Assembly: GCF_002749975.1 (NCBI RefSeq)
Contig: NZ_PEIG01000003.1
Span: 62,001 to 126,000 of the forward strand
Source of the DNA: Gloeocapsopsis sp. IPPAS B-1203
GTDB lineage: Bacteria; Cyanobacteriota; Cyanobacteriia; Cyanobacteriales; Chroococcidiopsidaceae
DNA length: 64,000 bases
Direction: 5' to 3'
Under the pieces are notes generated by a model, which was not told where the DNA came from, did not search any database, and saw only the letters and a program-made list of their open reading frames with translations. The position numbers and the translations under genes are program-made. Of the stretch, positions 9,243 to 17,990 are shown piece by piece (within the stretch, counting starts at the first letter, position 1; each line of letters starts with the position of its first letter).

Positions 9243-9751
9243 GAAAAATGTGAGGAAATGTGATAAAAGCTTTAATTTTTATTGCTTACTTTTCATTTTG
9301 ATTGATCTTTTGGCTCGCCGACAAGTATGTTTTGCCTGAGTGCAAGAGGATTTGATTCATAATTGTAATTACTGAGAAAAGTTCATTTCTACCTCATTTA
9401 GATGAGTTACAGCATTGGTCAATGCGCTAGCGTTGTGACAAGTTAGAGATAGGAGTGCAGTGCCTAGTAGCTAGTGGCTAGTGACTGGTTTTGAGTTTTG
9501 AGTTTTGTTAGCGTAGCGGTGCGTAGCACATTTTGAGTTTTGAATAATAAAGAGTCTTATTAACTCAACACTTCGCGACTTTCTTAAACTCATATCTCTC
9601 CTGCTCCCCCTGCTGTCTCTGCTCCTCTGCTCTGTTTGTGCTACAAGCCGCTTCTTAAATGTTCATAAATATATGTACTGCGAGTATGGCTATCTATCAC
9701 AAAAATGGGCAGACTAAGATTTGGGGCGTATAGAAAATACAACTCAGACTA
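9243..9751. other. Intergenic region with simple repeats
   Basis: About 500 bp between divergent genes. It contains a GAGTTTTGAG array (9488-9546), in the middle of which sits a GCGTAGC-type palindromic insert, and a pyrimidine-rich CTGCTC stretch near 9598-9632. No gene or RNA is evident. Confidence 0.5.
9488..9546. repeat. GAGTTTTGAG tandem array, copy 1
   Basis: Tandem TTTTGAG units interrupted by a short GTTAGCGTAGCGG/TGCGTAGCA insert. Related arrays occur at 10199-10270 and, in mirrored hairpin form, at 20929-20993. All sit in gene-free DNA. Confidence 0.7.
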
Positions 9752-10189
9752 ATGGCACTCCGCTGTAAAGCGAGAAAAGAACTGATTCGACGCGCTATGA
9801 ACACTCACACCTTTGATCACCACTCCGTAACCTGTCCAATTTGCCAACGTGTTGGCAATCTCAAACAAATCAAAAAGTGTAATGGACTATTTACATGTCC
9901 TCATTGTCAAGAGCGATTGGTAGTGAGTTGGAGCGGGCACTATGTACGCGATCCGCATAGCTCTAAACAAGTTGAGATGACTCATTTACTTCGTCGTCAA
10001 AGTCGTCCTTGGGCAAGAATTCTACGAGATTTTAGCTTTATTAAGCGTACCGCAGCGATCGCCGCAATTGGTAGTGCCATTCTTTTAGGTATTAGTGTTG
10101 TTACCTTAGAAACATTGAAATCAGGACAGGAATCAAATTCAGAACCATCAAAGGAAATTGTTGTCGATCCCCCACAGGAGCCGTCATAA
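9752..10189 (+). CDS. Zinc-ribbon membrane protein of unknown function
   Basis: 145 residues. A CPIC...CPHC pair (near residues 28 and 49) forms a probable zinc ribbon, followed by a basic linker and one membrane helix (about residues 100-120), leaving an acidic, proline-containing C-terminal tail. The zinc ribbon would be cytoplasmic by the positive-inside rule. A second ATG at 9797 would remove 15 basic residues, and neither start has a good ribosome-binding site. I do not recognise the family; a nucleic-acid or protein adaptor role at the membrane is possible but not shown. Confidence 0.7.
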   Translation: MALRCKARKELIRRAMNTHTFDHHSVTCPICQRVGNLKQIKKCNGLFTCPHCQERLVVSWSGHYVRDPHSSKQVEMTHLLRRQSRPWARILRDFSFIKRTAAIAAIGSAILLGISVVTLETLKSGQESNSEPSKEIVVDPPQEPS

Positions 10190-10198
10190 GAAAGCTGG

Positions 10199-10270
10199 GG
10201 AGTTATGAGTTTTGAGTTATGAGTTTTGAGTTTAAGAGAGTTATGAATTAAGAACATTCAAAACTCATAT
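10199..10270. repeat. GAGTTATGAG/GAGTTTTGAG array, copy 2
   Basis: Tandem heptamer-like units in the gap between two convergent genes, followed by partly complementary AAAACTCAT. This could fold into a long imperfect hairpin in either transcript. Confidence 0.7.
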
Positions 10271-10292
10271 CTAGTCACTCGCCCCTCACTCC

Positions 10293-11897
10293 TCACCCCT
10301 TACCCCTTCTTAGTAGCGTCAAACCTTGCGTGCTGCCTAAGTGATGTGCTGCAGGAAGTTGGAGATTTTTAAGGGTTGGGGTATCGAGGAGCAAATAGGA
10401 TGGTGAATTTTGTTGCCATTGCTGCTGAAGCTCGTTGTGAGTAGCCGTAATAATTTGGCGATCGCTATAAAAATTGAGCGAAGGACGATCGTAAGGAAAG
10501 GATGTATAAACAATCTGTCCTACGGGTGTCATCTTTTGGATCATCACAGCAACAGGTTTTACAGGATAAGCTTCGGCAAGTTCCCAAACCCAGTGGGAAG
10601 AAGTCATAAATAGTACAAGCGAGACATACATTCCCCAAATTAAAATTATCAAAAACTGGCGATCGCCTCGTCTAGCTAAGATATTTGCCAAAATCATTGT
10701 GCCTGCAACTGCAGCTAAAATCATTTGTAATGCGCCATCCTGCGCAGAACTCCAAGGGCTAAAGTAGAAGCTGCCAATAGTGGCTCCTACAGCAAGTAGC
10801 CCCAAACAGACAACGACAGGGCGCGGATATGATGCATCAGATGTACACCAGTAATCAGCCAGCTGCGCTCCCACTGCTAAAGAAATAGCTGGATATATCG
10901 GCAAAACATACCAAGGAAGCTTGGTTTGCATCACAGAAATTATTACGAAATAAAAGCTAATCCACACAAGGATCAGTTTTGCCCAGCTCCAGTTGCGATT
11001 TTCCCATGCTTTACGCAAACCTTGTGGTAAAAATATCAGCCAAGGAAAGCTGTACTTTAAGATTTCTAATAAATAATACCAAGGTGGTCCAGCGTGATTT
11101 TCTACACTTGCCCAAACACGACTCAAAGATTGAGCCATAATTGCTGTATTGGTGAAAGTGTTACCGTATTCCAACCATTGAGCCAAGTACCACCAAGCTA
11201 CAGGCGCGGCACCAACAAAAACACCTGCCCACAGGTAAGGACTCGTTAGTAAGCGGGGCGTATCCCAAAACAAAAATAACAGTGCGATCGCCAGCAGCAA
11301 TAATCCAATGATTCCTTTAGTCAGACAAACTAAGGCAAACCCAATACCAATACCTAAGCAGTAACGCAAATTACGACGCGATCGCAGTACACACAACATC
11401 ATCAACAGAAAAAAACACACTACTGCCCCATCCAACATTGCTAATCGCCCATGACGCACCATCGGTAGCAGTGTGAGGTAAACTAACGCAGCAAAAATCG
11501 CAGGCGTCCTAGGAAAAATTTCCCGCCCGACACAATATAGTAGAGGTACAGAAACTGCACTCAGCATCGCTCCTGGCAAACGTGATGTCCATTCATTAAC
11601 TCCACCAAGCGAGTATGCCCCAGCTATTAATAAATGCATGAGTGGTGGTTTATTGAGATAAGGTGCGTTTCCTAATGTAGGATACAACCAACGCCATGAA
11701 TTGACAGGCGATCGCCAAATTTCGCGGGCAACTTGGGCGATAGTACCTTCATCCCAATCGCGTAATGGTAATCCTCCTAGATTGATGCTGTAAACTAGCA
11801 CTGCGGCTAACAATAACGCTAGAATCCACGACCAATCAACCTTACTGTTGCGTCGGTAATCAAATTTTGGAAACTCCCAATGAAAGCGATCGCGCAT
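10293..11897 (-). CDS. Glycosyltransferase family 39-like membrane protein (ArnT/PMT type)
   Basis: 534 residues with about 11-12 membrane helices. The first luminal loop carries the acidic LRDWDEGTIAQVARE motif and the PYLNKPPL segment, both typical of polyprenyl-phosphate-sugar dependent GT-C transferases such as ArnT. These enzymes move a sugar from a lipid carrier to lipid A, protein or another lipid outside the cytoplasmic membrane. Acceptor and donor are unknown here. The C-terminal about 100 residues form a soluble domain. It is monocistronic and convergent with the zinc-ribbon gene. Confidence 0.85.
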   Translation of the reverse strand: MRDRFHWEFPKFDYRRNSKVDWSWILALLLAAVLVYSINLGGLPLRDWDEGTIAQVAREIWRSPVNSWRWLYPTLGNAPYLNKPPLMHLLIAGAYSLGGVNEWTSRLPGAMLSAVSVPLLYCVGREIFPRTPAIFAALVYLTLLPMVRHGRLAMLDGAVVCFFLLMMLCVLRSRRNLRYCLGIGIGFALVCLTKGIIGLLLLAIALLFLFWDTPRLLTSPYLWAGVFVGAAPVAWWYLAQWLEYGNTFTNTAIMAQSLSRVWASVENHAGPPWYYLLEILKYSFPWLIFLPQGLRKAWENRNWSWAKLILVWISFYFVIISVMQTKLPWYVLPIYPAISLAVGAQLADYWCTSDASYPRPVVVCLGLLAVGATIGSFYFSPWSSAQDGALQMILAAVAGTMILANILARRGDRQFLIILIWGMYVSLVLFMTSSHWVWELAEAYPVKPVAVMIQKMTPVGQIVYTSFPYDRPSLNFYSDRQIITATHNELQQQWQQNSPSYLLLDTPTLKNLQLPAAHHLGSTQGLTLLRRGKG

Positions 11898-12249
11898 ATT
11901 TTAGAATACTTGATAATTCTGATTTTCAAGTCTAGCTTCAACCAAATATTGATGGTCAGTTTATTGACTTTTTTGCTGTTCTACTACTTACTTAAATCTG
12001 CTACGAAGCATTGGAGCGTTGTATCAGGAACTTTGCTCTAATTCCCTGATCTCTGATTCTTGACCCTTCTTCAATCAAATTTTCTAAAAAATAACTATAG
12101 TTTAAGGATTATGAGGATTTTCTTATCTTTTTTACGATTGGCTCACAAAATCTCTTGATTTATCAATTTTATTCAAAGATTTACCTGAAAGTATTGTAAT
12201 TTAAGAAGAATTACTTAGGCTAAACTACGTAAGTATTTTTTCTATACAT
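11898..12249. other. Intergenic region, no gene seen
   Basis: An AT-rich divergent promoter region of about 350 bp between the GT39-like gene and the PhyH-like gene. I see no repeat family member, RNA gene or clear operator in it. Confidence 0.5.
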
Positions 12250-13173
12250 ATGCTACTGATACGGAATAGACTTGAGTACAGTCGTAGTAGACTGCGACAT
12301 CTGTTGGTAAGGATTAGTCTTAAAGTCAAACCTTACTATAAATATGCCGTTCAAAATCCGAAGTGGCTTTTGATGTTTTTGTTCTCGCGGTTTCAGATAG
12401 TTCGTTCTCTAATCGACATTTTTTATCCAAAAGTAGAACTTGAGCAATATTCAGAAGTGTCTATATTTGAAGATCTTGATGTAGAAAATGTTATTCAAGT
12501 ATTACAAGAGGATGGCTTATATTTAGGTATTCAACTTCCGCAAGCAATTGTAGAAGAGATTTTGGAATTTACAGAGCGCGAGCAGTGTTATGCCAATCTC
12601 AACCCACAACTTATGTTTCATACAAATAGTAAAGAAGTTTGGCAAGAAAAGTATGGTTCTCTTGTCGTTAGCGACTATGTAGATCCTGAGAGAAATTGCC
12701 GCGCGATCGAGAGAATTATTCAAGATCCTAAGTTACTTAAAATAGCAGCTGCTTACTTAAATGCAAAACCAGTGTTTACAGGATCGCGGCTGTGGTGGAG
12801 TTTTGCAACAAATACCAGTTTTGAGGAAAGATTAAATTTTGCCCAAGAGTTATTTCATTACGATCCTATTGACTATCGTTCTCTAAAATTCTTTTTCTAC
12901 TTAACTAATGTAGACTCAAGTAGTGGACCTCATGTTTGCGTTCGTGGAAGTCACAAAAACAAAAAGATTACTCATCAATTGACTTTATTTATTGGTCGTA
13001 GCGATCGCGATATTAGTCAATATTATCAACAAAAAGATATCCTAACAATCGGCGGAAATGTAGGTTTTGGTTTTGCTGAAGATCCCTTTTGCTTTCATAA
13101 AGGAACTCCACCCCAACAAGGCGATCGCCTGATGTTACAAATCGAATTTTGTTTAAACAACTACCATTTTTAA
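12250..13173 (+). CDS. Phytanoyl-CoA dioxygenase (PhyH) family protein
   Basis: 307 residues. The C-terminal two thirds fit Fe(II)/2-oxoglutarate oxygenases: the HxD iron ligands in LFHYDPIDYRS (near residue 206), a VRGSHK segment, and the distal His in CFHKGTPP followed by the GDRLMLQIEF strand. The N-terminal 70 residues are basic and contain a hydrophobic patch, an extension beyond the catalytic core. PhyH-like enzymes hydroxylate diverse small molecules and lipids, so the substrate cannot be named. The ATG lacks a strong ribosome-binding site. It ends 31 bp from the convergent LysR gene. Confidence 0.8.
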   Translation: MLLIRNRLEYSRSRLRHLLVRISLKVKPYYKYAVQNPKWLLMFLFSRFQIVRSLIDIFYPKVELEQYSEVSIFEDLDVENVIQVLQEDGLYLGIQLPQAIVEEILEFTEREQCYANLNPQLMFHTNSKEVWQEKYGSLVVSDYVDPERNCRAIERIIQDPKLLKIAAAYLNAKPVFTGSRLWWSFATNTSFEERLNFAQELFHYDPIDYRSLKFFFYLTNVDSSSGPHVCVRGSHKNKKITHQLTLFIGRSDRDISQYYQQKDILTIGGNVGFGFAEDPFCFHKGTPPQQGDRLMLQIEFCLNNYHF

Positions 13174-13204
13174 ATTGCTCAGCACATAACCACTTGGGTA
13201 AGTT

Positions 13205-14113
13205 TTAAACTGCAGTAAGTACAAATTGCTTTGACTTCATGAGAACATCTAAAAAGGCAAAAACTGCAGGGCTTTGTAGTGCATCTGCTAACACAGCTAC
13301 TCCAATGATCCTTTCGAGAGGAATTGGTAGAGTAAACGCTTGCAACCCTAGTGGTACTGGTTCGGCGGCTAATCGGGGAAGAATGGCTGCACCTAAGCCT
13401 TGAACAACCATGCTGACAATTGTGGAATCTTCCCTGACTTCATAGGCAATATTCAAGGGACAATCAGAGAATCTCAGATGATTGCGAATTCTAATTGAGC
13501 AAGTATTTGTCGATGGCACAATTAAAGGATATGCAGCTAATTGCTTCCAGTTGAGTTTTTGAGTAGTGGTTGAAGCAGTTGGAGGTAGTAATACAATGTA
13601 ATCATCGCGCAATAACTCCCAAGTTTCAAATTCATCACTAGCAGGAAGATATGTGAAGCCCAGGTCGGCATGACCTTCACGCAAAGCTTGTTCTACATTA
13701 ATGTAATCGTAATGCTCTGTAATTGTGACTGCAATTTTAGGAAAGTCACTGCGAAACTGGGCAATCACTGCTGGTAGAATATGCGTTGCCACACTACGAA
13801 AACAGGCAATTTGCACTTGTCCTCCATCTAAGCCTTTTTCGAGGTTTGCTTCTTTAGCCATTGTGTCGAGTAACTGTAGTACATGCTGGGCATGAGCAAT
13901 AATTCGTTTTCCTACGGGTGTAGGATGGGCACCATGGCGTCCACGCGCAAGTAAGACAACGCCTAAGTCTTCCTCTAAAGCAGCGATCGCATGACTCACT
14001 GCAGACTGTGATATTTCCAAATGCAATGCAGCTGTACTAAAGTTTTCATGTTCTGCGACTGCAACTAATGCCCGCAACTGCGAGATCTTGATTTTGTTAG
14101 TCATGTCACTCAT
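13205..14113 (-). CDS. LysR-family transcriptional regulator
   Basis: 302 residues: an N-terminal winged helix (about residues 8-67, with SQLRALVAVAEHENFSTAA and SQSAVSHAIAALEEDLG) and a periplasmic-binding-like effector domain. It is transcribed away from a pair of small genes, and a 17-bp perfect palindrome with T-N11-A form lies between them, which is the usual arrangement of a LysR regulator and its target. Effector unknown; it is not obviously NtcB, CmpR or Ycf30. An alternative ATG at 14104 would drop three residues. Confidence 0.9.
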   Translation of the reverse strand: MSDMTNKIKISQLRALVAVAEHENFSTAALHLEISQSAVSHAIAALEEDLGVVLLARGRHGAHPTPVGKRIIAHAQHVLQLLDTMAKEANLEKGLDGGQVQIACFRSVATHILPAVIAQFRSDFPKIAVTITEHYDYINVEQALREGHADLGFTYLPASDEFETWELLRDDYIVLLPPTASTTTQKLNWKQLAAYPLIVPSTNTCSIRIRNHLRFSDCPLNIAYEVREDSTIVSMVVQGLGAAILPRLAAEPVPLGLQAFTLPIPLERIIGVAVLADALQSPAVFAFLDVLMKSKQFVLTAV

Positions 14114-14185
14114 AGCACTTTCAAAGCAATTAGCTAAACCCTACGGATAAAACTCAAAGCTTCTTCATCGTGACATTCCTTGACA

Positions 14186-14202
14186 TATGAATTCTATTCA
14201 TA
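14186..14202. promoter_or_regulatory. Candidate LysR-type operator
   Basis: TATGAAT-TCT-ATTCATA is a perfect inverted repeat with 7-bp arms and contains T-N11-A, the LysR box form. It lies 73 bp from the LysR start and about 100 bp from the divergent small gene. A TTGACA box abuts it at 14180-14185. Binding by the adjacent regulator is inference from position and symmetry. Confidence 0.6.
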
Positions 14203-14302
14203 CATTCCATGCATAGTTTACTTTGATTGTCAAGAAAAACATTGTTAAAGTGGATTTATTAAGAGAAGTAAACGATGTGATGTGAGGTCATCAAGATTTG
14301 GT

Positions 14303-14584
14303 ATGAAGTATTCGATTAGTACCTTTGAGCGAGAGAAATTAGAGTTTCTCTATCATCAATCACCAAAAAAAGCAAAACGTACTGACGTTTTTGCACCTAT
14401 AAAAAGCATTTGGCAACAAGTAGTTAACTATCTGAACGCCAAGAACGAACTACAAGTTTGGCAAAGTTCAGATCGCAATGGTCGTACATGGTGGAATGCT
14501 TACGATCCAATAACAGGACGCACGACAAAACGCGATTCCGAATCTGAAATGCGTACTTGGATTGAAGAGCGATATTACCAATAA
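14303..14584 (+). CDS. Small conserved-looking protein, unknown function
   Basis: 93 residues from the ATG at 14303; a GTG 21 bp upstream would add seven residues. Lysine- and tryptophan-rich, with an RNGRTWWNAYDPITGR segment that reads like a compact beta-rich domain, and no signal peptide or membrane segment. It is the first gene of a short operon divergent from the LysR regulator and is followed 32 bp later by a 51-residue protein and a terminator. I do not recognise a function. The context suggests LysR control. Confidence 0.65.
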   Translation: MKYSISTFEREKLEFLYHQSPKKAKRTDVFAPIKSIWQQVVNYLNAKNELQVWQSSDRNGRTWWNAYDPITGRTTKRDSESEMRTWIEERYYQ

Positions 14585-14603
14585 CTAAAGTTCACTATTA
14601 AAT

Positions 14604-14610
14604 AGGAGGA
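14604..14610 (+). promoter_or_regulatory. Strong Shine-Dalgarno sequence for the 51-residue gene
   Basis: AGGAGGA, six bases before the ATG at 14617. It is among the strongest ribosome-binding sites in the window and supports the small frame as a real gene. Confidence 0.75.
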
Positions 14611-14616
14611 ATAAGA

Positions 14617-14772
14617 ATGATTTTCTCTAATCGCAATCAAGAATCTATCTCGGTCAATCAAGCTAGCAATAAGCAAAAATCTTTCCATCCATTGCTGCGT
14701 CCGCTAGTTAATTTCTGGAAGTTTAGCTGTTACTATGCAGATTACAAAGCACGTGTTTGGGATCTCAAATAA
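14617..14772 (+). CDS. 51-residue small protein, unknown function
   Basis: A short gene supported by AGGAGGA six bases upstream, its place between a small conserved-looking gene and a good terminator, and a non-random composition: a polar Asn/Gln/Ser-rich first half, then an aromatic, basic stretch (FHPLLRPLVNFWKF, then YYADYKARVWDL). It could form an amphipathic helix that binds a membrane or a partner protein. No family recognised. Co-transcription with the 93-residue gene is likely from the 32-bp gap. Confidence 0.7.
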   Translation: MIFSNRNQESISVNQASNKQKSFHPLLRPLVNFWKFSCYYADYKARVWDLK

Positions 14773-14792
14773 ATTTATAACAGCAACCAAAT

Positions 14793-14820
14793 CCCCAGTC
14801 CGCACTGGGGGTTTTTATTT
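14793..14820 (+). terminator. Rho-independent terminator after the small-protein operon
   Basis: CCCCAGT-CCGC-ACTGGGG forms a perfect 7-bp stem with a tetraloop and is followed by GTTTTTATTT. It lies 20 bp after the 51-residue gene and isolates this operon from the downstream amidohydrolase gene. Confidence 0.88.
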
Positions 14821-14923
14821 ATGGTGTGCCACACCTTGTTACTATAGTTACATTTATTTACCTTGATTTGCGAGAAAATGAAGCTTCGGATAATGAAGAT
14901 ATATTTATAATTTGGGGTAGTAA

Positions 14924-15742
14924 ATGACGTTAAGTAGCTGGGTATTAACGAAAGGAGATGGACCTATTGTTGCTGTTACGCTACATGATGGTCATGATAT
15001 CCGCGAAGAAGTTGCCCCCCTACTCAGCGTCACCGAAGCAGATCGCTGGCGGGAAGAAGATCCTTATACTGCACATTGGACAAAGATCGGTGACACCAGA
15101 ATTGTTGCACGGCGATCGCGTTTTGAATTTGACCTCAATCGTCGCCGTGATAAAGCTGTTTATATTAAGCCTGAAGATGCATGGGGATTAAAAGTGTGGA
15201 AAAAAAGACCACCCCGTGCTATTATCGAGCGCTCTTTGGCAGAACATGACGCCTTTTATGCAACGTTAGAAGGAGTCTTGAGCGATCTTGAACGTCGTCA
15301 CGGTCGCTTTATTATATTTGAGTTGCATACCTACAATCACTTACGTTTTGGACCTGACTCATTACCAGCCGATCCGCGATACAATCCTGAAATTAACATT
15401 GGGACAGGAACACTCGATCGCCAACGGTGGGCACCTGTCATCAACCGTTTTACCAAGGATTTACAAACATTCAACTTTTTGGGTAGACATTTAGATGTCC
15501 GCGAAAATATTAACTTCTCTGGCGGTTACTTTCCTCGTTGGGTGCATCAAACTTTTCCCGACTCAGCATGTGTTTTATCAATTGAAGTCAAGAAGTTTTT
15601 TATGAATGAATGGACGAATGAAGTAGACATCGTGCAGTTAGATGCAATTCGTCAAGCACTGCAATCGACTGTCCCAGGTATCCTCGAAGCTTTAAATCAA
15701 GTTGATGCAGGTGTTACCAGTAACGCGTATCAATTAGTTTGA
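14924..15742 (+). CDS. N-formylglutamate amidohydrolase family protein
   Basis: 272 residues of the FGase family (zinc-dependent, HutG-like), which releases formate from N-formylglutamate in one histidine degradation route. Motifs include TLHDGHDIRE near residue 19, RSRFEFDLNRRRD near 64 and IFELHTYNH near 130. No hut gene is nearby and the next gene encodes a carboxylate-amine ligase of the GCS2 family, so the true substrate may be another N-acyl or amide-linked glutamate-like compound. The ATG is preceded by GGGGTAG. The upstream terminator gives it its own promoter. Confidence 0.8.
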   Translation: MTLSSWVLTKGDGPIVAVTLHDGHDIREEVAPLLSVTEADRWREEDPYTAHWTKIGDTRIVARRSRFEFDLNRRRDKAVYIKPEDAWGLKVWKKRPPRAIIERSLAEHDAFYATLEGVLSDLERRHGRFIIFELHTYNHLRFGPDSLPADPRYNPEINIGTGTLDRQRWAPVINRFTKDLQTFNFLGRHLDVRENINFSGGYFPRWVHQTFPDSACVLSIEVKKFFMNEWTNEVDIVQLDAIRQALQSTVPGILEALNQVDAGVTSNAYQLV

Positions 15743-15970
15743 GTAAAAATATTGATGTGCGAGGATTGAAGAGTAAAATCAAAATAGCACCACGCGGATG
15801 AGATCGTGGATGCATTAAAGAGGGCTGAGGAAGCGAGAGACGGAGAGACAAGGAGTTCTGAACTAGAAGATTCAACTCAAAACTAGCTACTAGTTACTGG
15901 CTTCTCTTCGGCTACCAACAGTAAGTTATACCTTCTACCCTCTATATTTGCTTGCTTTGAGGTTTAAAGC

Positions 15971-17296
15971 ATGAGTGTAGAAGATCGGCGGATAGGGCTT
16001 GAGCAAGAGTTTTTTTTGGTAGATGAACAAGGTGTTATTTCGCAGCGCGGTGATGAGTACTTGCAGTTTTGCCAAGAAGTAGCAACATCAGAAGGACGAA
16101 ATCCGCAGCATTTTGCCCCTGAATGGGTAAAAAGTATGGTGGAGATTAATACACCGCCTGCGTATAGCGTAACAGAGCTAGCAACAGAGTATTTAAGTAA
16201 TCTTAAGGTAGCACTCAAGGTAGCCAAGGAAATGAGTCTTAGGCTCTATCCTTTATCTACCTATCCATTGCACGTTATGCCGACAATTCGTAACAAGCCC
16301 TGGTATCACATTCAAGTCCGCACCGTAGGTTTTGATCGCTTTATGCACGCGGCGCGATGCACGGGAACGCACATTCATTTAGATCTTCCTGAAGGAATTA
16401 TTGATCGGCGTGTAGGTGTATCTTACGATTCTACCCCAGAGGCACGTACTGAACTACTTAACATATATAACTTAGCAACAGCTTTAGATCCATCACTGAT
16501 TGTATTATCGCGGGCGTGTCCTTTTTACGAAGGACGAGTTATGAAATTTGCGGCTCATACCGTACGTTATCGCGGTAGTGAGGTTTTTGGCTGGGAAGGA
16601 GTGTATACCCATTTGCAATCTGTGGGTGGATTACAGCCTTATGCAGCAGATACAGAAGAATTGGTTGAGTTACAGTTTGCGCGGTACTACTCTTGGTTAG
16701 CAGCGATGGATAAAGCAGGAGTAGAACGACATTTGTTTAAAGAAGCTGGGGGAAACCTGCTTAAAGCAGCGTGGAATCGCGTGCGACTCAACGGTATTGG
16801 TACAGTAGAAATGCGCGGTACTGATAGTAATTATCCTCAGGTCATTTTAGCGATCGCCACATTACTTTATCACGCAGCACATCGCGTGCGAACTGAGCAA
16901 TTGACAGTGAAACCAACTGAGGGAGTGCGTACATTTGAATTACATGGCAATATCCTGGCTGTACCAGATTTCCACTATCTTGATGGGGAATTATTGTATG
17001 CTGCTGTTACTGAGGGTGTTAAGAGTGCCGAAGTTGTTGCTTACTTAGATTCGATTCTTGATTTTGCTGTGCAAGAAGGTGGTGAAGGATCGCACTATCT
17101 AAAAACTTTGAGATCTTCATTAGGGCAATATCAAACTACTGAAGCGGAAATTTTACAAGACTTTTTGCCAACGACTGAAGAAATCTCGCAAGAAGACGGG
17201 CTACGTTTGGTACGTCAATGCTGCGACAAGTTAGAACAGCAAGTTACATTTCTAGAACAATCGCATTTAGAGATGCTTACGGAGTCCTCTGACTGA
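15971..17296 (+). CDS. Carboxylate-amine ligase, glutamate-cysteine ligase family 2 (GCS2)
   Basis: 441 residues of the ATP-dependent GCS2 fold. GLEQEFFLVD near residue 9 gives metal/substrate glutamates, CTGTHIHLDLPEG near 130 and GTVEMRGTDSN near 280 fit the active-site lid and nucleotide region. Enzymes of this group join the carboxylate of glutamate or a similar acid to an amine (cysteine in GshA). It differs at its start from the shorter cyanobacterial GshA type as I recall it, so gamma-glutamylcysteine synthesis is only one option. The gene lies 228 bp after the amidohydrolase in the same direction, a possible functional pair. Confidence 0.8.
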   Translation: MSVEDRRIGLEQEFFLVDEQGVISQRGDEYLQFCQEVATSEGRNPQHFAPEWVKSMVEINTPPAYSVTELATEYLSNLKVALKVAKEMSLRLYPLSTYPLHVMPTIRNKPWYHIQVRTVGFDRFMHAARCTGTHIHLDLPEGIIDRRVGVSYDSTPEARTELLNIYNLATALDPSLIVLSRACPFYEGRVMKFAAHTVRYRGSEVFGWEGVYTHLQSVGGLQPYAADTEELVELQFARYYSWLAAMDKAGVERHLFKEAGGNLLKAAWNRVRLNGIGTVEMRGTDSNYPQVILAIATLLYHAAHRVRTEQLTVKPTEGVRTFELHGNILAVPDFHYLDGELLYAAVTEGVKSAEVVAYLDSILDFAVQEGGEGSHYLKTLRSSLGQYQTTEAEILQDFLPTTEEISQEDGLRLVRQCCDKLEQQVTFLEQSHLEMLTESSD

Positions 17297-17314
17297 AGTC
17301 GGGACTACATAGGC

Positions 17315-17373
17315 AAAGTGTACCTTCGTACACTAAAACAAAACTTTTGCAGCAGCGAATTTATTCACCTTCG
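17315..17373 (+). repeat. Dispersed repeat family R2, copy 1 (diverged)
   Basis: Hairpin AGTGTAC-CTTC-GTACACT followed after about 20 bp by the conserved tail GCGAATTTATTC. Compared with the standard copies (GTCCAC-GAAG-GTGGAC), both arms differ yet still pair. Confidence 0.75.
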
Positions 17374-17485
17374 CATTCATACAGGCAGTCTAATGAATCA
17401 AAAACTAGCATAAAGCCGATACAATCTCTGATGGGGCAGTAGGAAGTGTAACTACTGCAGATTAATCCAAGATAGGCAGATTGTT

Positions 17486-17878
17486 ATGGTACGTTGGTTG
17501 ATGGCGATCGCTTTATTTGTGTTACTCACAGCTTGTAGTGGTGAAGTCGAACCAAGTAATAAACTTGTACAACAGGCGATCGCACTTCAGCTAGAACAAA
17601 CACAACAGCAATTAAGTCAACAACTCGGCGTACATCTCCAAGGAATAGAAATTCGACACGTCACCGTTACACAGCGCGAACTAGTAGAAATTCAAAGCTT
17701 ACCTGTCTCTCATGTTCGTGGTACATACGATCTGACGCTCAAACTACCGCGCAAAGTCACTCAACACAATTCCTTTGATGTCTACTTGCAACGTCAGCAA
17801 GAAGGTAAAACATGGCGGCTTTTGATTCCGCAAGCAGAAAAAGATAAATTGACCTGGTTGAGTTATTTGATTCGATAA
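17486..17878 (+). CDS. Lipoprotein upstream of dnaG, unknown function
   Basis: 130 residues with a lipoprotein signal: basic start, hydrophobic stretch and lipobox LLTAC (Cys17). The mature part has a Gln-rich helix (about residues 27-50) followed by a beta-rich domain ending in WRLLIP...WLSYLIR. It should be lipid-anchored, in the thylakoid or plasma membrane periplasmic face. It precedes dnaG closely in the same direction. No function recognised. Confidence 0.75.
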   Translation: MVRWLMAIALFVLLTACSGEVEPSNKLVQQAIALQLEQTQQQLSQQLGVHLQGIEIRHVTVTQRELVEIQSLPVSHVRGTYDLTLKLPRKVTQHNSFDVYLQRQQEGKTWRLLIPQAEKDKLTWLSYLIR

Positions 17879-17947
17879 TGGTATTTAGGGCAATGGGTAA
17901 TGGGTAGTGAGAAACAAAAAGATATTTACCAATGACCAATTACCAGC
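17878..17947. repeat. GGTAAT/ATTACC mirrored array, copy 1
   Basis: GGTATT..GGGTAATGGGTAG on the left and TTTACCAATGACCAATTACC on the right can pair as an imperfect hairpin in the gap before dnaG. The same design recurs at 42114-42221 and 54750-54819. Confidence 0.6.
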
Positions 17948-17990
17948 CTCATACTCACGCTCAAACACTACTGAATCACCAGTTAATTCA

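Noticed and set aside
17907-17990. 28 extra N-terminal codons of dnaG
   Set aside because: They run through the GGTAAT/ATTACC repeat and lack homology to primases; family start is at 17991.
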